A stretch of DNA of 64,000 nucleotides from Hermodice carunculata (Eukaryota > Annelida > Polychaeta > Eunicida > Amphinomidae), in NCBI GenBank assembly GCA_964020975.1, contig OZ026626.1, forward strand, positions 18,358,781-18,422,780, given 5' to 3'. The position numbers and the translations under genes are program-made. Below, piece by piece: positions 21,861-34,737 of the stretch (positions are counted from its first letter, which is position 1; every line of letters starts with the position of its first letter). Below the pieces are notes generated by a model. The model saw only the letters and a program-made list of their open reading frames with translations, had not been told where the DNA came from and ran no database searches.

Positions 21861-22348
21861 TTCTTTAATGAATGATTAAAGTGTTTATTTTGGAGACCAT
21901 GAGACTGGCACCCAAGGGAATATCTGAAGAACTGAGTGCAGCATAGCAGTAAGTAGGACTGTCACAGTCCTCTTGCTTTCTGGAGTATCAGCACATTGGG
22001 TCATAAGTGTTGATGATATAGTGAGAATATTATGTATTTGGTACTCAGGTCAACAGCTTATAGTTGAATGGGCTTGTTTTTGTCTGCTCCCTTCAAAGTA
22101 TCTATTGCTGTTCATAAGGGTGGAATATTGCCCCCCCCCCTTTAAAATTTATATTAATAATCGAAGTAAATTCCTTAAGGAAAGTCATTTCGTGTGTAAT
22201 ATTACTGTAAGTATATGTTTAACAATATTGTGTATGTTGATGATATGTTTCTGCTTTGTCTACCTGCTAAAGCTTTACAATTAAGTTGATAAACATGTGT
22301 TACAAGTATGTATCTGAGAATGATATATTGTTTAATGCAGATCACAAT
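21861..22348. other. spacer with an extra tail fragment
   Basis: At 21950-21975 there is a second tail-like end, AGGACTGTCACAGTCCTCTT, without a head. The rest, including a C tract near 22131, is unremarkable. Confidence 0.5.
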
Positions 22349-23142
22349 TTTTAGCTCAGCTGACTTGTCAGTGGCTGAGCTTATTTTATGGTCCTTTGTC
22401 CATCATCAAAAATCAACTTCTTCTCCAAAACTGTCAGCCAGATTCACTTAAACTTGGTGGCAATTATCCTTGGGTGTGTCTATACCAAGCCTGTTAAATT
22501 GGTCATGCTCCAGTGATTTTTGGATTTTTTAATGATTTTTTGTCCCTTTTTGGGGCAAATCTTAAAAAATCTTCTTCTCTGCACCTGCTCACCCAATTGC
22601 TTTGATATCACTCAGGAACACTCCTAGGGAGTCTTAGTTCTGAATTTGTTTACCAAGTGGTGCTGTGATTTTTATCTATTTTTTATGATTTGTTATATGT
22701 TACTGCTATTTTCGACTTCTTCTCCAGAACCGTCATTCAGATTAAGCTGAAACTTGGTGGATATGCTCTTTATGGATGGGTCAAACAAACTTGGCTACTA
22801 GGAGGCACTGCTGTGGATTCCTTATTTTCACGATTTTTTTAATTAGGGTAGTTACCGGTACATACACCTTTCCTATTGATTAAGTCAATAGGCATTCTAA
22901 TGCTAATTTGCAGTTTTGACTTCTTCTTTGATACCATTAGTCAGATCGACGTTAAACTTGGTGGCAGTGTACCTTGGGTGGGACTCTAGCAGATTTGTTC
23001 AAATGGACACACATCATTGATTTTTGGATTTTTTATGAATTTCTTTGTTTTTTTTTTGGGGGGGGGGGAGCAAATATTAAGAATTGCAACAGGTATTTGT
23101 AAATGTCAGCTGAGCACAGGACTGTCACTGTCCTCTTGTTTA
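22349..23142 (+). mobile_element. composite unit, AGCTCAGCTGA family, second copy
   Basis: The head is TTTTTAGCTCAGCTGACTTG and the tail AGGACTGTCACTGTCCTCTT. It has about one and a half inner modules with CTTCTTCTCCAAAACTGTCA and AAACTTGGTGG. It is separated by less than 500 bp from the larger copy, in the same orientation. Confidence 0.7.
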
Positions 23143-24051
23143 CTGTGTTAGAATTCCAAATGTATATCTCAATGGAAGTGGTGTTAAAATTAGTTGATAG
23201 TTATAATTTATAAATATTTAGGTGTCTTCTTGTGGGCTTCAGGTAAAGATAATGAAGATGTTCAATAATAAATTAGAGCTTTTTATGTACAAGATAATAC
23301 TTTCATGAGAAAGCTGAATAATCGTTCCTATCATGTGAAAATTATGTTTTTAATTTGTACTGTTCAATTAACTATGCACTGTGCTCCAGTGAGGACAATA
23401 GTAAATCTTTGTTTCAAGTATGATCAATACTTTTGATTATTTGTAGCATAAAGAAGTACTTAGCTGTTGGTCCACACTTGACCCCAGTCTAAACAGCGTG
23501 GTTAAATACATGCATAACTGTGATGTATGCTATTTATCTTTAATCCAAAGACACAGGTGCCAACTTTTATATTAATTAGTTTATGACGATGATTTTTGAT
23601 TTTGTGTAATTGCTTTCAGCTGGTGATAATTAAGCTGTCAGTAATGTGACATTCATGATTATAACTTTCTATAACTTTTTCCTCTTTTTTTGTATATGTT
23701 TGTGTATATATATATGTATGTATAGTATATATGTATGTATGTGTATATATTATTTCTATGGACCCATACTTCTGTACTAGTGTTTGAAGTAAAGAAATAT
23801 TACATTATTATTATTACTATGGATGTGTTACTTTTGTGGAAGAGCTGTTCTTGTTTGCCATGTCAGATTTTTTTTTAAGGACTGTTATGAGTGATGTTAT
23901 TGCCTGCGGCTGTTATGTTAAGTGAGGAACAGGTACTTACAAGAAAGATAGACACCTGATAGTGAATGGTAGCTGTGTGTCAATAAGGTGGCTTTGTAAA
24001 GGTACTCTTGTACTGCCTTTACAACACATGTGTAGGCATTACCAGACATCT
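23143..24051. other. AT-rich unique sequence
   Basis: Includes a short TATG/TA microsatellite at about 23700-23750 and ATTATTATT at 23806. No gene seen. Confidence 0.4.
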
Positions 24052-24291
24052 TTAACCCTTTCCCCCTCAAACCGGCCAAAACCGACTGGTGGTCAAATGT
24101 TGTCTGCTTCAGTGTTTTCAACTAATTTCAACAGTTATGAAAAACAATTTGACTGAGAAATGTACATGAGACTTATCAAGATCACATACCCCAGGTCAAT
24201 AGCATTCCTTGGCATGGGTTGGGCACTAAGTGCCCAACCCATGCCAAGGAAAGCTGTTGACTCAGTCTTAGTTCAAGGGGGGAAGGATTAA
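24052..24291. mobile_element. TTAA-type A palindromic MITE, copy 3 (reverse)
   Basis: TTAACCCTTTCCCCCTCAAA to GGGGGGAAGGATTAA. The palindrome at 24195-24261 is 67 bp, with two mismatches in the outer arm. The internal word TCAAATGTTGTCTGCTTC places this copy opposite to copy 1. Confidence 0.9.
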
Positions 24292-26633
24292 CTGTAGGAA
24301 AAAAGTCAGGCTTTAACAGAACCACCGTCAGCTGACAGCTGTGTACATGTTGTTCATTGCTTCCTCATGTAATGCTGATAACAGGCTCCATAGAGTAGGC
24401 CTATAGCAAAAAGTACCTAACAGTGTAATGGATTAAGGGACATTGAATATAACATGCACAAGTAGTAGGCAGAGTGGTTCAGTAGAAGCCAAGGGACCAA
24501 CAATGTTATGTCAGAAAATGGAGAGGGAGCACTGTATTTAGCCGGCCTTTGACCTTTATGCGAATTGACCTCATTAACTGGGTCGATGACCCAGGTCAAA
24601 AATGAAAAAAAAAAAGTTTCAAGTGATTTGCATCAAATAAGTTTGGCTACTTTTATTGAAAGGCAGCCCATATCGATGTGAACAGAATGTAGTTTTCAAA
24701 CACATTGACATGGTCTTATAGGCAATATCAAGTGTTGTTCGATCCTTTCTTGCTTTCCGTATATGTCAGTATGTGTGTAGCGTCTCATGTTGTGAGTGAT
24801 AATAGAGGACATCAGTAGCACTCAATATGGGTTGGTCTTTTCTCTGCCAGTGATTTGCGGTTTATGTACTGTTGCATTAGTCTGGCGCCCTGTATAATGA
24901 AAGCATTGGCTATGGCTGCTCGATAGGATACCAATATAAGATGCCTGGCTGTATAAAATTAGACACGCAGTTCACTGCTGGAATGGATTGACAGGTTGTC
25001 TTACTTCAACATTGTTAAAAAGGAAGTAAGTAAAAGTTATGTGAAACTGCATCACTGTAAAATGAATGCATAGAACATGAAGGACAAGACTTTAAAATAT
25101 TGGGGAATTTATGTTATCCATAATGATTCTGCTGATTGAAAAGCGCAGTTCCGTTTTCAGTATTTCGATTCACTTTTACAAGTATGTTTCAATCTGGGTC
25201 AGTAGCAGTCACTAAGGGTCAACCTACAAGACATGTTGACAAAAAAAGTGAAAAAAACTGCCTTTCCTAGCTGTTACATGCCTAAAAAATTCTGGGTTGG
25301 TAGGTCAACCCTTTTTTCAGTTTCATTGCATTTTTTATTCTACGTTGCCAATTCCTTCTGTAAGTTGTCTGATTTTTGATATGTTTAAATGTAATAGGCT
25401 TGCAACAAGACAATTTTAGATTTGTTACTTTTCCATTTCAATTTCCATGGAAATTGACGTCATAGGCTTTTTAGCAGCCTATAGGATAGGCAAACAAACA
25501 CAGGTATTACCAGTTTCATCTCATTGTGATCATTTTCAGCCCTGAAATATGAACTTAAGTGGAAAAACATGAAAAGGATAATGCATGTCTCTGTTGAAGT
25601 TCAGGCAAAAAGTCCACAGACAGCTTGTTGTTCCTGCAAGAGCTGCCAGACACCTGAGACCTCTGTGTGATCTAATATGTTGTCATCTATGATACAGTTC
25701 TGTATGGACATGATAATTGTACTTGTTCTCTCTTGTGTTTAGCACAGGTATAGCATTTGTGGTGCAAAATACATGTGTTGGGAAAAGGTTGGCGTAGCTA
25801 GAGGGTGTCTTTTGGGAGACATCTGACTGTAATGAAGTTAGATAAAGGGCAGATGAGTTCATTAGACGTGAGATTTTGACCACCCACAGGCCAGCACCAG
25901 AACCAGTTAATGCTGCTGTAAACAGCATGTGTTGCTTTCATGTCCTCAGGAAGGTTTGAGCGAGCAGCAGGCAGACAAAATAACTGATTGGGCGTGCAAC
26001 GAATGAAAAATACATCTTCAAACTTCTATCTCTGATGTTAAACCAAATTCTGTGGAGCTGGATTGTGTGCGAATATAGCACAAATTTGCAGGGATATAAT
26101 ATTTGAGAGCTGAACCTCCTGTCTCAACAGCCTCAAGGTTAACTATGATGGAATTTAGCGTTTAATGCTGACAGTAGCCAAAAATGCACAGAATGTTGAA
26201 TAATAAATTTATGTCATATTTTGCTGTACATGGGAAAACAAAAATTAAATGAATTTGGAATGGTAGAGTGAATGTCTGTCAACAGATGTCATGTGTCAAT
26301 ATCTTTCTTTGAATCATTGTTTATTACCGTGAGCAGGCCATGGACTAGGTCATAGAGGGGGCCCTGTTAGGGCCACACCAGTAATTCAACACTCCATATA
26401 CTTTACCCAAATGAACCAATCATTTCTCCTAAAATATTCACCCTTAATCTTAGCTTTTCAACAATCCAAAATACTTAATTCAGGTGAAATAATCCAATAA
26501 TCCTAGTTTTTGGAAGAAGTGATCTAATAATCCCTTAAACAAAAGAACAAATGATCCTAAAACCATAACAGCGCCCCATGGAAAACCATTGGTCATCTTA
26601 TTTTAAACATAAAAGGGTTAATAAATTTGCTTT
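24292..26633. other. 2.3 kb of mostly unique sequence
   Basis: No element boundaries, long frames or tandem structure. An 81-codon minus-strand frame (25683-25928) has no flanking splice or start support. Possible regulatory DNA, but nothing in the sequence says so directly. Confidence 0.4.
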
Positions 26634-27397
26634 TTAGCTCTGCTGACCTAAGGTTGCAGAGCTTATGTGACCGCTCATGTCTGTCCATTTGTTGTCCATC
26701 CATCTGTAAACTTTTGCTCGTATGCATGTCATTTAGCATGTAGTGGGCAGGGATAACCCACTAAAGTGGATTTGGCTTGTTAGCGCGATGCTGTCAGCAG
26801 TTTTCAAGTGAGCCTAATATAGCTTTCAGGGCTTATAGGGTGTTTGAAAATCTAGGTCCCTTTCATATTGGTTGCGCCACCTACAATATTATGTAATATA
26901 TGGGTGAAAATGTGAAAATCTTGTGAACACTCTAGCATCTTTAAATTTTGGTGGATCTTCACCAAATTTGGTTTGACTGTAGGGGAAGTCAAAGTCTAAG
27001 TAACCTACTTTTTGGGTCACTGTGACCCTGTAAAGGAGTTTGGCCCTTGTCCAAATTTATTGTTTTTCTTCAATTACTCAGTTATTACCTGGTATGAACA
27101 AAAAGACCATGTATGGAAAGCTGGATGTGGGACACATATTTTGAATGTAGGAATTATAAATCCAAGTTGAAGGTCATGGTCAAATGGCCAGTATGAATAT
27201 AGGGGTCATCTTGTGGATGCTCTGCACCACACAATTCTTGATTTAGGCCCATCTCTCTGTGCAGCTTCCCATATAAATTTGCTTAATAAATCATATTTAA
27301 AAACATCTCTCCTCAACCCCTTCTTATTAACCCATCATTCTATTATTTATCCCTATATATATGTCAGCAGAGCACCAGGCCCAGGGGCCTATTGTTT
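26634..27397 (+). mobile_element. composite unit, AGCTCTGCTGA head
   Basis: The head TTTTTAGCTCTGCTGACCTA folds with GGTTGCAGAGCTTATG. GTCCATCCATCTG follows. The tail is GTCAGCAGAGCACCAGGCCC, then GGGGCCTATTGTTT, a hairpin plus a TTGTTT end. The body includes GGTTGCGCCACCTACAAT. A 144-codon frame starting at 27213 runs out of the tail and is not a recognised gene. Confidence 0.65.
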
Positions 27398-27820
27398 AAT
27401 GTATGTGCTGCAGCTATTGTATGAGCGGTTGGACCATGACTTGCCAACCAAAGCAAATATCACTGACAAGGGATGTGGATCTGCACGAAAATTTAATGAG
27501 TTGATGTCAGACTTCATAATCAAATTGGTTAAAATTGCCCTTAAAACTCTTGTCAGGATGTACCTATGTGCAGACACATGCAAACATACTTACACATCTG
27601 GGTCCACATGTAGATGGACTAAACAAATGGTTGTCATAGCAACTTAACTCATTTCTTAGTATTAAGTAAATGATGCCAAATGTTATTTTATACAAATTTT
27701 GCAAATTGTTTGATAAAAAATTTGCAGGTTGCTCAATGTACATACATTTGTGCTTCTCAAACAGTGAAAAGTACATTTTTATTACAAATATATGTAAATA
27801 CAGAAAAGTGGTTGCTATGG
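27398..27820. other. unique spacer
   Basis: Nothing recognisable apart from short random frames. Confidence 0.35.
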
Positions 27821-27824
27821 CAAC

Positions 27825-28045
27825 AGTGTATATTGTAAATTTCTTTATTTTTGTGTGTACAAATTGTCACATTTTTTGTATTTGTGACATTTCACTGTAG
27901 TTTTGATTTCACTGTTCTAGACATAACTCCTATGCAAACAATGTTAAAATACTATTTCAGTCATTTTTGATTTTCACAGTTTTGTGCCATCAGCGAAATA
28001 AGCAAAAATAAGAATACAGCAAAATTAAAGCAATTTACAGTAACC
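27825..28045. mobile_element. MITE-like repeat, GCCATCAG family copy 1
   Basis: Carries GTGCCATCAGCGAAATAAGC and AATACAGCAAAATTAAAG near the right end, with GCAATTTACAGTAA as the outer end. It is related to copies at 35095, 56136, 60188, 61742 and 62165. No coding content. Confidence 0.6.
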
Positions 28046-28947
28046 TAAAACTTTCCCTTTATTTGTGTGTCATAAATGAAAATACACACAATGTTGAAAT
28101 TATTATCATTACCTAAATACCTAACACTTACATTTCACATTCAATACACTGGAACGCAATTAATTGTAAGAAAGCCAAATTAATTAAAAATGTGATGCAC
28201 CAGCTACAAAGGTTGTTCTTTTTTTGTGCATTTTTGTTTGTTTGTTTTTTTGTTGCAAATATTGGTAAAGACTGCTGAGTGTTGAAAAGTTCCTCCATTT
28301 GTTGACACAAATAGATGCTGGTGCTGTTCAGGCACACATTCATACAGGGATATGTTTGTTACTTATGTATGTTACTTTGCAGTTCTGAGGCAGCCTGCAA
28401 AAATATTAATAGAATTGGACTGATGGCATCAAGGAATGCTCTCCCCATGCACAAGACATGGCATACATATAAAATCTTAACTATGCTGTATCAGTGGAGC
28501 AAAAAAAAAAAAGAAAAAAAGAATAGAGAGCAAAGATTTGGTAAGAATCCACATGAAAAGCACCATTTTGGGAACCACTTTTCAGAAATTTGCAATCCTA
28601 TTTGAGGGGATCTTCCCTCTCCAAAATACACTCCTGGCTTAGTTGTTTAACTCCCTGACTCCCATGAATAGTCATCTGGTACTCCTCCTCGTCCCCTTGG
28701 ATGGACGACCCTGAGGCCTAGACAGGATACATGTAGGTGTATGAATTTAACGAAGCAAGTGCTCAGTTCTGTAGTTCATTTAAAAGCAAGGAGGAGTAGG
28801 GACGGGGGGAGGGGGAGTCTTGTAAATGTAGATAATGGGCCCAATCCAAAGAGATTTTTCCTCAATGATCTTGTATCAGACATACCGGCATACTTGTATA
28901 TGCTGTATCGTAACAACATTTAGAATATACCTAAATGCATCATTTCA
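28046..28947. other. unique sequence with A- and T-rich tracts
   Basis: T/A tracts near 28240 and 28501. Short frames only. Confidence 0.35.
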
Positions 28948-29209
28948 CCCTTTTCCCCTGAATTGAGACTGAGTTTCAGATCAGTATCTTTCCTGGCAAG
29001 GAAGGGACAACTCTTGACCTTGTGTGAATTTTAATGTTAGGTCTAGTCTACTGTTGTCATTGAAAATGATTTTTAATTACCATTAAAATGATTTTTAATT
29101 ACTATTAAAATGAATTTTAATTACTATTAAAAGAGGTAAAAATGTTGAAGTATGTGTTATTGGACTATCAGCCAGCTTTGGCTTCTTTAAGGGGTCATTA
29201 GGGTTAACA
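28948..29209. mobile_element. TTAA-type A element, diverged copy
   Basis: The left end is ACCCTTTTCCCCTGAATTGA and the right end TTTAAGGGGTCATTAGGGTT. Inside is a 20-23 bp unit (AATGATTTTTAATTACTATT type) repeated three times near 29066-29130. The palindrome is mostly lost. Confidence 0.6.
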
Positions 29210-29720
29210 TGTTTCAAAGTTTTCAGTGAAGGGACCCCCAACCCTCTATTAAATAAAAACGAGCCTTGTTCTTCTGGTACCTGCCCTCCGCAATGGGGAG
29301 GGGGGAGGGGGGGAGGGGGGAGGGCAAATACCAAAGTCATGGGATAAGTTCCCCCAGTTGCAAGATAGCAAATAGGTGTTGTGATCCAGTACAGAGTACG
29401 TCCATCATCACCTGGCTGACTGCTCTGTGGGGGCTGAAGTATCTTAAGAGTTCAGAAGTGCTGGATCTGACACACTCAGTTTGTCTTATCTCTGGTGGAT
29501 TTCCAAGCAAACTGTAGCCTGCTTTGAATGTGCAACAGCTAATTTATCAAATCCCAACATCACAGTGGTGAAAGGGTGGAACCCAGACTTGTTTGGAAAT
29601 AATTGGGTAAATGTAAACAGGCACAACATGTATGCAGGGAATGAAAAATATATTTGATGTGTGTGGGGGGGGGGGGGGCAGGTCAACTTCCACTCCAGAG
29701 TTTATTTCAGTGATGGGCAT
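29210..29720. other. unique sequence with G-rich tracts
   Basis: G-rich runs at 29294-29324 and 29664-29680 could form quadruplexes. No gene. Confidence 0.4.
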
Positions 29721-29876
<156 letters not shown>

Positions 29877-30360
29877 AGTGCCTGCTATGTGGCCACTGCC
29901 CTGACAGACCACCTGCTGTATCTGACCACTATTTCTAGGTAGAAGGGATGGTCCCATATAGGTGCTTCTTGATACATATATATATATGTGTGTGCATGTG
30001 CAGTGCATGCATGTATAAAACTTTCTTTCTGTCACACACAAAATGTATGGTAGTACACAAAGCTGTGGGGACAACCACATATATACAGACTAGTGAGAGC
30101 AGTATAACCAGTGTTCAGTACCAAAGGATGTTTTGTTTGCCTTCCAAGCCTCTTCACCTCCAATAGGTGGATAGCAGGGGAATATAACTTCGTAACAGCT
30201 CAGCATATCAATAAATTATCCTGTTATTAACATTATTTTGTGACTACATACATCTGTTTACTTAGTTATTTCTTCCCTTCTTTCTTTGATCATCTGATGT
30301 ACAGCTATGCCAAGTTAGGCCTGCGAGCATGATTTTCTTGTTTTATGATACTTTTCCAGG
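29877..30360. other. spacer with a partial TA-type element
   Basis: At 29876-29945 the words AGTGCCTGCTATGTGGCC and GACCACCTGCTGTATC suggest a worn piece of the TA-type family. The remainder is unique. Confidence 0.35.
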
Positions 30361-31738
30361 GAAGTTAGTAGTGATGGGAATCGGCTGAAATTTCAGTATC
30401 TGACACTGGACTGACAACTGACATTCATCTTGATTTTCACAAAATCCCACTTTGGTGTCAATAGGGAAGGGCAGTTTCTTAAGTTTCCAGAAACCTCCAC
30501 TACATGGCGCGATTCATCGCTTTCATTCGGGTACTCGCCTGCGGGTGAACATTGGTTTCGGTGGATTTGCAAACACTGTGATAACATTGTGCGTATCGGC
30601 AATCAAAGTGCAAAAAATGTTCCTTTTCACGTAATATCTGCTAATAAATTTTACACACACGAAAGATAAGATTGTATTATAGCAGAGCATGAATGCATTT
30701 GTTCGTATGTTGTGTTAAAAAAGTGAAAAATCCATTTGAACTGCGGTGACCGGGAACCGCATTCTGCTTGTTACATTCCTGCGTAGCGCCACTCGACTGT
30801 GTGAATGGTCGAAAGAAATGCAATAATAAAGAATATTCTTCGACAGTTATTAAGATAATGCAATGATCACATTATAACAAATTATCGACATAGCACATAA
30901 TATGGACTCGACAGCATGAGGATTTCGTAAGACTCCTGTTGCAAGGATTTCATGTGACCCGGTTCATCGCGGGTGATAATGGAGTAGGATAAAAACATTG
31001 GTCATCGCGTTTTAAGAACAGTGTTGCCAACCTGCCAAACTTAAAATCCGGGAAATAGAAAGTAAAATTAAGGGAGATTGATAAATTAATATGAAATATT
31101 GATGAATTTCCGGGAGGTGACTCAAAATTGTCAAAAATCCACACTTTTTCCAAGAATTTGAAGCATAAAATTCCGGGAGTCTCCCGGACCCGGGTAATTC
31201 GGGAGGGTTGGCAACACTGTAATCTGTAACTTACAAGTTACAGTGTAAGAAGTCGTTTGTATTTTGTTTGCCGGGTGTGTTGTCATTGTGTCAAAAATAA
31301 AGACAAGTAGACAACCTCATCAGAATGTGTTATTGTAGATGAATCCCCAAGTTTTACAGTGTTACTGTATGTGTGTGTGGGGGGGGGTGTCGGCAGGTCG
31401 CGTTTAAAGTTAAATTAAAATTAAAATCAAATGTAATTAACTCCACAACAATGTGTATTGGGTTGATTCCTTGATTGCATTACTTTCTACAAAAAGTATT
31501 TATTAATGACAACATTATCATGATTATGAGTTACACTTGGTTATGATCATTTGCCAAGAAAACCACTCAGTTTGCACCATGCGTTAACACATCATAGTAC
31601 GCGACGCTACTCAGGTTGACTCGCTATTGAATACCCGGATGAAAGCTGTCCGCAGCGCCACACGGCGGTCAATGAGAGAACGCAGAGTTATTGCTCTACC
31701 ATATTGATGCACTGTGACTTTGCCAGCTGCAGCTCAGT
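30361..31738 (+). promoter_or_regulatory. CpG-richer block; candidate promoter and 5' UTR
   Basis: Compared with the rest of the window this stretch has many CpG steps, for example around 30500-30560, 30740-30800 and 31595-31680. It carries few repeats apart from one hAT-like insertion. It lies just upstream of a candidate start codon at 31739. No TATA box or initiator was pinned down. The promoter reading is inference. Confidence 0.35.
31019..31219. mobile_element. hAT-like MITE with CAGTGTTGCCAACC ends, copy 1
   Basis: CAGTGTTGCCAACCTGCC at the left, GGGTTGGCAACACTG at the right, 201 bp. Inner words: CCGGGAGGTGACTCAAAATT and AATTCCGGGAGTCTCCCGG. No clear target duplication here. The second copy is at 38043. 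Confidence 0.85.
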
Positions 31739-31761
31739 ATGGGTAAACTGGTACATAGCTG
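31739..31761 (+). CDS. candidate first coding exon (MGKLVHS plus 2 bases)
   Basis: The ATG at 31739 has A at -3 and G at +4, a strong start context. An in-frame TGA lies upstream at 31715. Seven codons and two bases later comes CTG|GTAAGT, a consensus 5' splice site (intron starts 31762). The exon would leave in phase 2, which is the entry phase of the exon at 57251. The joint would then read MGKLVHSCCNRGYRDQQ. Only the signals are seen. That they belong to one gene is inference, and a chance phase match is one in three. Confidence 0.35.
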
Positions 31762-31939
31762 GTAAGTTACTGTAGAACAAATGACACCATGCTGCCAGTG
31801 CATGTCTTACCAGATCTGACAATTAGCTGGCATGCACTGACATGGCACTGACAAAACTTGGTGTAAGACTGACAAAAGATGAAGGACTTGGTGATTTAGT
31901 AAATGGGTTGTGACCTCCCCATTTGCTGACTTCTGGATT
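31762..31939. other. unique sequence, putative intron start
   Basis: Opens with GTAAGTTACTG. A short TGGCATGCACTGACATGGCA motif near 31829 is self-similar. Nothing else. Confidence 0.3.
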
Positions 31940-31941
31940 GA

Positions 31942-32010
31942 GGTAACAGCTTTCTTTGATGTACTTTATGAGGAAACCTGTTGATCCGGACTCTGAAGAA
32001 AGCTGTTGAC
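31942..32010. repeat. worn ~69-bp palindrome of the GTCAACAGCTTT type
   Basis: The arms GGTAACAGCTTTCTTTGATG and GAAGAAAGCTGTTGACC keep the outer constant part. The centre has decayed, and I could not fix the TTAA ends. Confidence 0.5.
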
Positions 32011-32512
32011 CCTGTCACCTAATAAGACCATGCCCCCCCCCCAAAAAAAAGAAAAAAAATATTAATCAGGGATCAGTTCAATTCAATTCAGTTCATTTAT
32101 TTGACCAATATAATACAGTATTGTATAATCCATAGCAGGTATATTGTATCAGTATGAATTAACAATCAACCTGATAATCTATTTCTTTAAAAACGTGGAT
32201 TTGGTCAGGAGACTCATAGTAAGATTGTTCAACAATCGCTAGCATATGAACCACCCAAATTAAATTTGTTTAGTGATTATAAATTACCATGGTGACAACA
32301 CACAAATATATAGATATCTCAAAAACACAGATCATTATTGTCATTAGCCAATTGGCCAAATGCTAACATTTCAGTTTTTTTGTCTACCGAAATTTGCAAA
32401 TAGCTTAATTTATTATAACATGAATTATATAAGAGTCAGGTCGAATTCTGCAGTGTTTACTGTTTGATCTCTGGATTTGGGGAAAAATTTTGAGGCCTAG
32501 ATCTGTCGCTCA
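32011..32512. other. AT-rich unique sequence
   Basis: CCCCCC-AAAA tract near 32033; otherwise nothing I recognise. Confidence 0.35.
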
Positions 32513-32760
32513 TTAGCCCTCTAAGTGCCAAATTTTGGACTGAGTCAACAGCTTTTCTCAGCATGCATTGGGTGCATTGCGCCTAACGTGTGCCGAAAAA
32601 AGCTGTTGACCTGGGGTATTTTCTCAGGAACTAGAGGCATGCTGCTACTTGAATGAAAGGTCTTTTTACGAGGAATACGAATTGGAGATCCTCATCTTAA
32701 TTCAGACTAGTTTCACTTTGGTAGATTGACTTTAGACGTAATTGGCTCTGAAAGAGTTAA
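32513..32760. mobile_element. TTAA-type D palindromic MITE, copy 1
   Basis: The left end is TTAGCCCTCTAAGTGCCAAA, the right GGCTCTGAAAGAGTTAA. The palindrome at 32544-32610 is 67 bp: outer arms GTCAACAGCTTTTCTCAGC and AAAAGCTGTTGAC, centre ATTGGGTGCATTGCGCCTAA. GAATGAAAGGTCTTTTTACG is the type D internal word. Confidence 0.8.
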
Positions 32761-34201
32761 TCCAGGCCTATATAATTGTGCTTTGGAGACTTGCTGAAAG
32801 CTGTGAAAAGACCTGATAACGCCCCCCCCCCCCCCCCATATGTAACAAAATCCGTCCACATCCATTATGATGGTCTCCTCTCCTCCCAGAGACCCTAAAT
32901 CAATAAAATCTCTGGCATTTTGTTGTCCATTTCTGTTCTCCCCAAATTCCATACACTTGACACCATGGGAACGTACACTGTAATACATTGCTTACAAACT
33001 TCTAATTCCTTTACAGGGTACTCTGACCACATCTGACCTGCAAAAGTTTTCAGTTCAGAAGTAGAAAGCTAATTGGGCTGTCAACTTTTACGTTCTTTTG
33101 GGTACTTGGTACTGTTAGCAAGTACTGTAGGCTTCACGAAATTCCAATGAAATTGATTGAAGCTAGCCTCCCCCTCCCCCCCCCAAAAAAGAATCCAGTT
33201 TGTAGTTTTGGAGAGGAAGTCAAATAAAACATAAAAATACATTTAACATTGAGAGAAAACTTGTGCAGAAATGCAGCACCTGTTTAACAGATAAAGAATG
33301 TCCCTGTTGGGGCTATTGACCATGCAGTTTTGGGGAAGAGATTATTTAAAATTTTCTGAAAATATCAGAAAAAAAATAAAAGTAAATGAAGTTTAAGGAT
33401 CCGACCCAAGAACACCCCCAACAAGTTTACAGTGGACCTGGTCGACAGTTTTGGAGAAAACTATGTGCACATATGTGCACATTAGCATCTTTATATCAAC
33501 AATGCTATCATTTACTGGTGCCAAGCATTATGTAATTTTGAAAAAGTGTTATAAATAGAGAAATGACCCTCAGAAATGATTATAGTGGTAGGTTTTTGCA
33601 CCTAATGACAATGGGTGTTGTCAGGTGTATCCCACCCCTTGCCACCAGATGTTATGTTTTCACCTAATAAAATGAAGACTGTGGATCCCTTTTCACCATT
33701 GATTGTGGAGATCTCAAAATGTGCAACAAATTGATAACAAAGTGTTGATAGTGCTTCAGTACTGTTCACATCTAAGTCTTGGTTCGACTATTTGCACCTA
33801 TCTGTGGCAGCTCCTATGGCTTTATCTGACAACCAAACAACTACCACTCTATGCTGGGGGAAGGCATCCCATATACACCAATGCTGTGCCCAAGGTCCTC
33901 CACCCAAAGGCTTGTGCCTGAACCCTGTGCCCAAGCCCTGCACCCAAAGCCGTGTGCCTGAGAGCCATCTGGATTGCTGGCAGCCAGCCAAGTAAACAAA
34001 GTTCTGGGCAACCTTCTGTGGGATTTCGCCATAGGTCCCAGGGGATAACCCAATTACTGCTACTGCATACCTCCCTGGCCTATAGCCTGGCAAACCTAAA
34101 CAACCTGCCAATAAACTATGTCTACTTCATGCTATTGATAATCATTTACACTCAGGTGTATAAATTTTAGCAAAAGTTCCTCACTGGCTATGTATATAAC
34201 A
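32761..34201. other. unique sequence with C tracts
   Basis: C tract at 32822-32837. A short run of imperfect ~30-bp units (CACCCAAAGGCTTGTGCCTG type) at 33890-33965. A 107-codon minus-strand frame here follows those units and is unlikely to be a gene. Confidence 0.4.
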
Positions 34202-34337
34202 CAGGGCCAGAATTTCGGCGAGAATCCGAGAATCCATTCTCGTAAAGATTCTCCTAAACTTGGTTTTCTTTAGAAAGAAAACTAATTGACAAAAATCCAA
34301 ATAGATTCTCGCAAAATTTTGCGTAATTCTGGCCCTG
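34202..34337. mobile_element. 136-bp hAT-like MITE, copy 3
   Basis: CAGGGCCAGAATTTCGGCGA to TAATTCTGGCCCTG with a perfect TAACA duplication on both sides. It is the same length as the copies at 1656 and 13001. Confidence 0.92.
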
Positions 34338-34369
34338 TAACAATGCCTGATACAATCAACAACTCAGAT

Positions 34370-34671
34370 GCTACACCTTTTCTTTTCTTTGTGACCTGTT
34401 ATCTGGTCAGAATAAGACCTTGAGGCAACAGCTTTCCTGGGTACAGAGTGGCCCCAAAGTGACCCCCTTTGCGAAGGAAAGCTGTTGACCCATAGGGTTA
34501 ACCACAGGGTGTTTTCATAGTAGGTCTTACCTACAAATTTTGGAAAAAATTTAAAAAAATACAAATTTTTGAAAATTAAAAAAAAAAAATTTCTGTTAGC
34601 AAGAAATTGAAGTAAAGACATTAAAGGAGATTGCAGCATACATCTGGGCATTTTGAGTGAGAAAGGGTTAA
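34370..34671. mobile_element. TTAA-type palindromic element with GAAAGGG end
   Basis: The right end GAGAAAGGGTTAA carries the TTAA. The left end near CACCTTTTCTTTTC is worn. The palindrome at 34424-34489 has arms GGCAACAGCTTTCCTGGG and GAAGGAAAGCTGTTGAC, with centre GTGGCCCCAAAGTGACCCC. This is another end-type joined to the same palindrome core. Confidence 0.65.
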
Positions 34672-34737
34672 ACTCAACACAAATGTCCACTGACCTCTGA
34701 AGTTGTACCCACAGATAAACATTTTTTCAATTTAACA

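Noticed and set aside
27213-27647. 144-codon plus-strand frame
   Set aside because: It starts inside a composite repeat, crosses its tail, and shows no family features or splice signals.
33788-34111. 107-codon minus-strand frame
   Set aside because: It overlaps short imperfect tandem units (CACCCAAAGGCTTGTGCC). The peptide is Gly/Trp-rich noise with no start or splice support.
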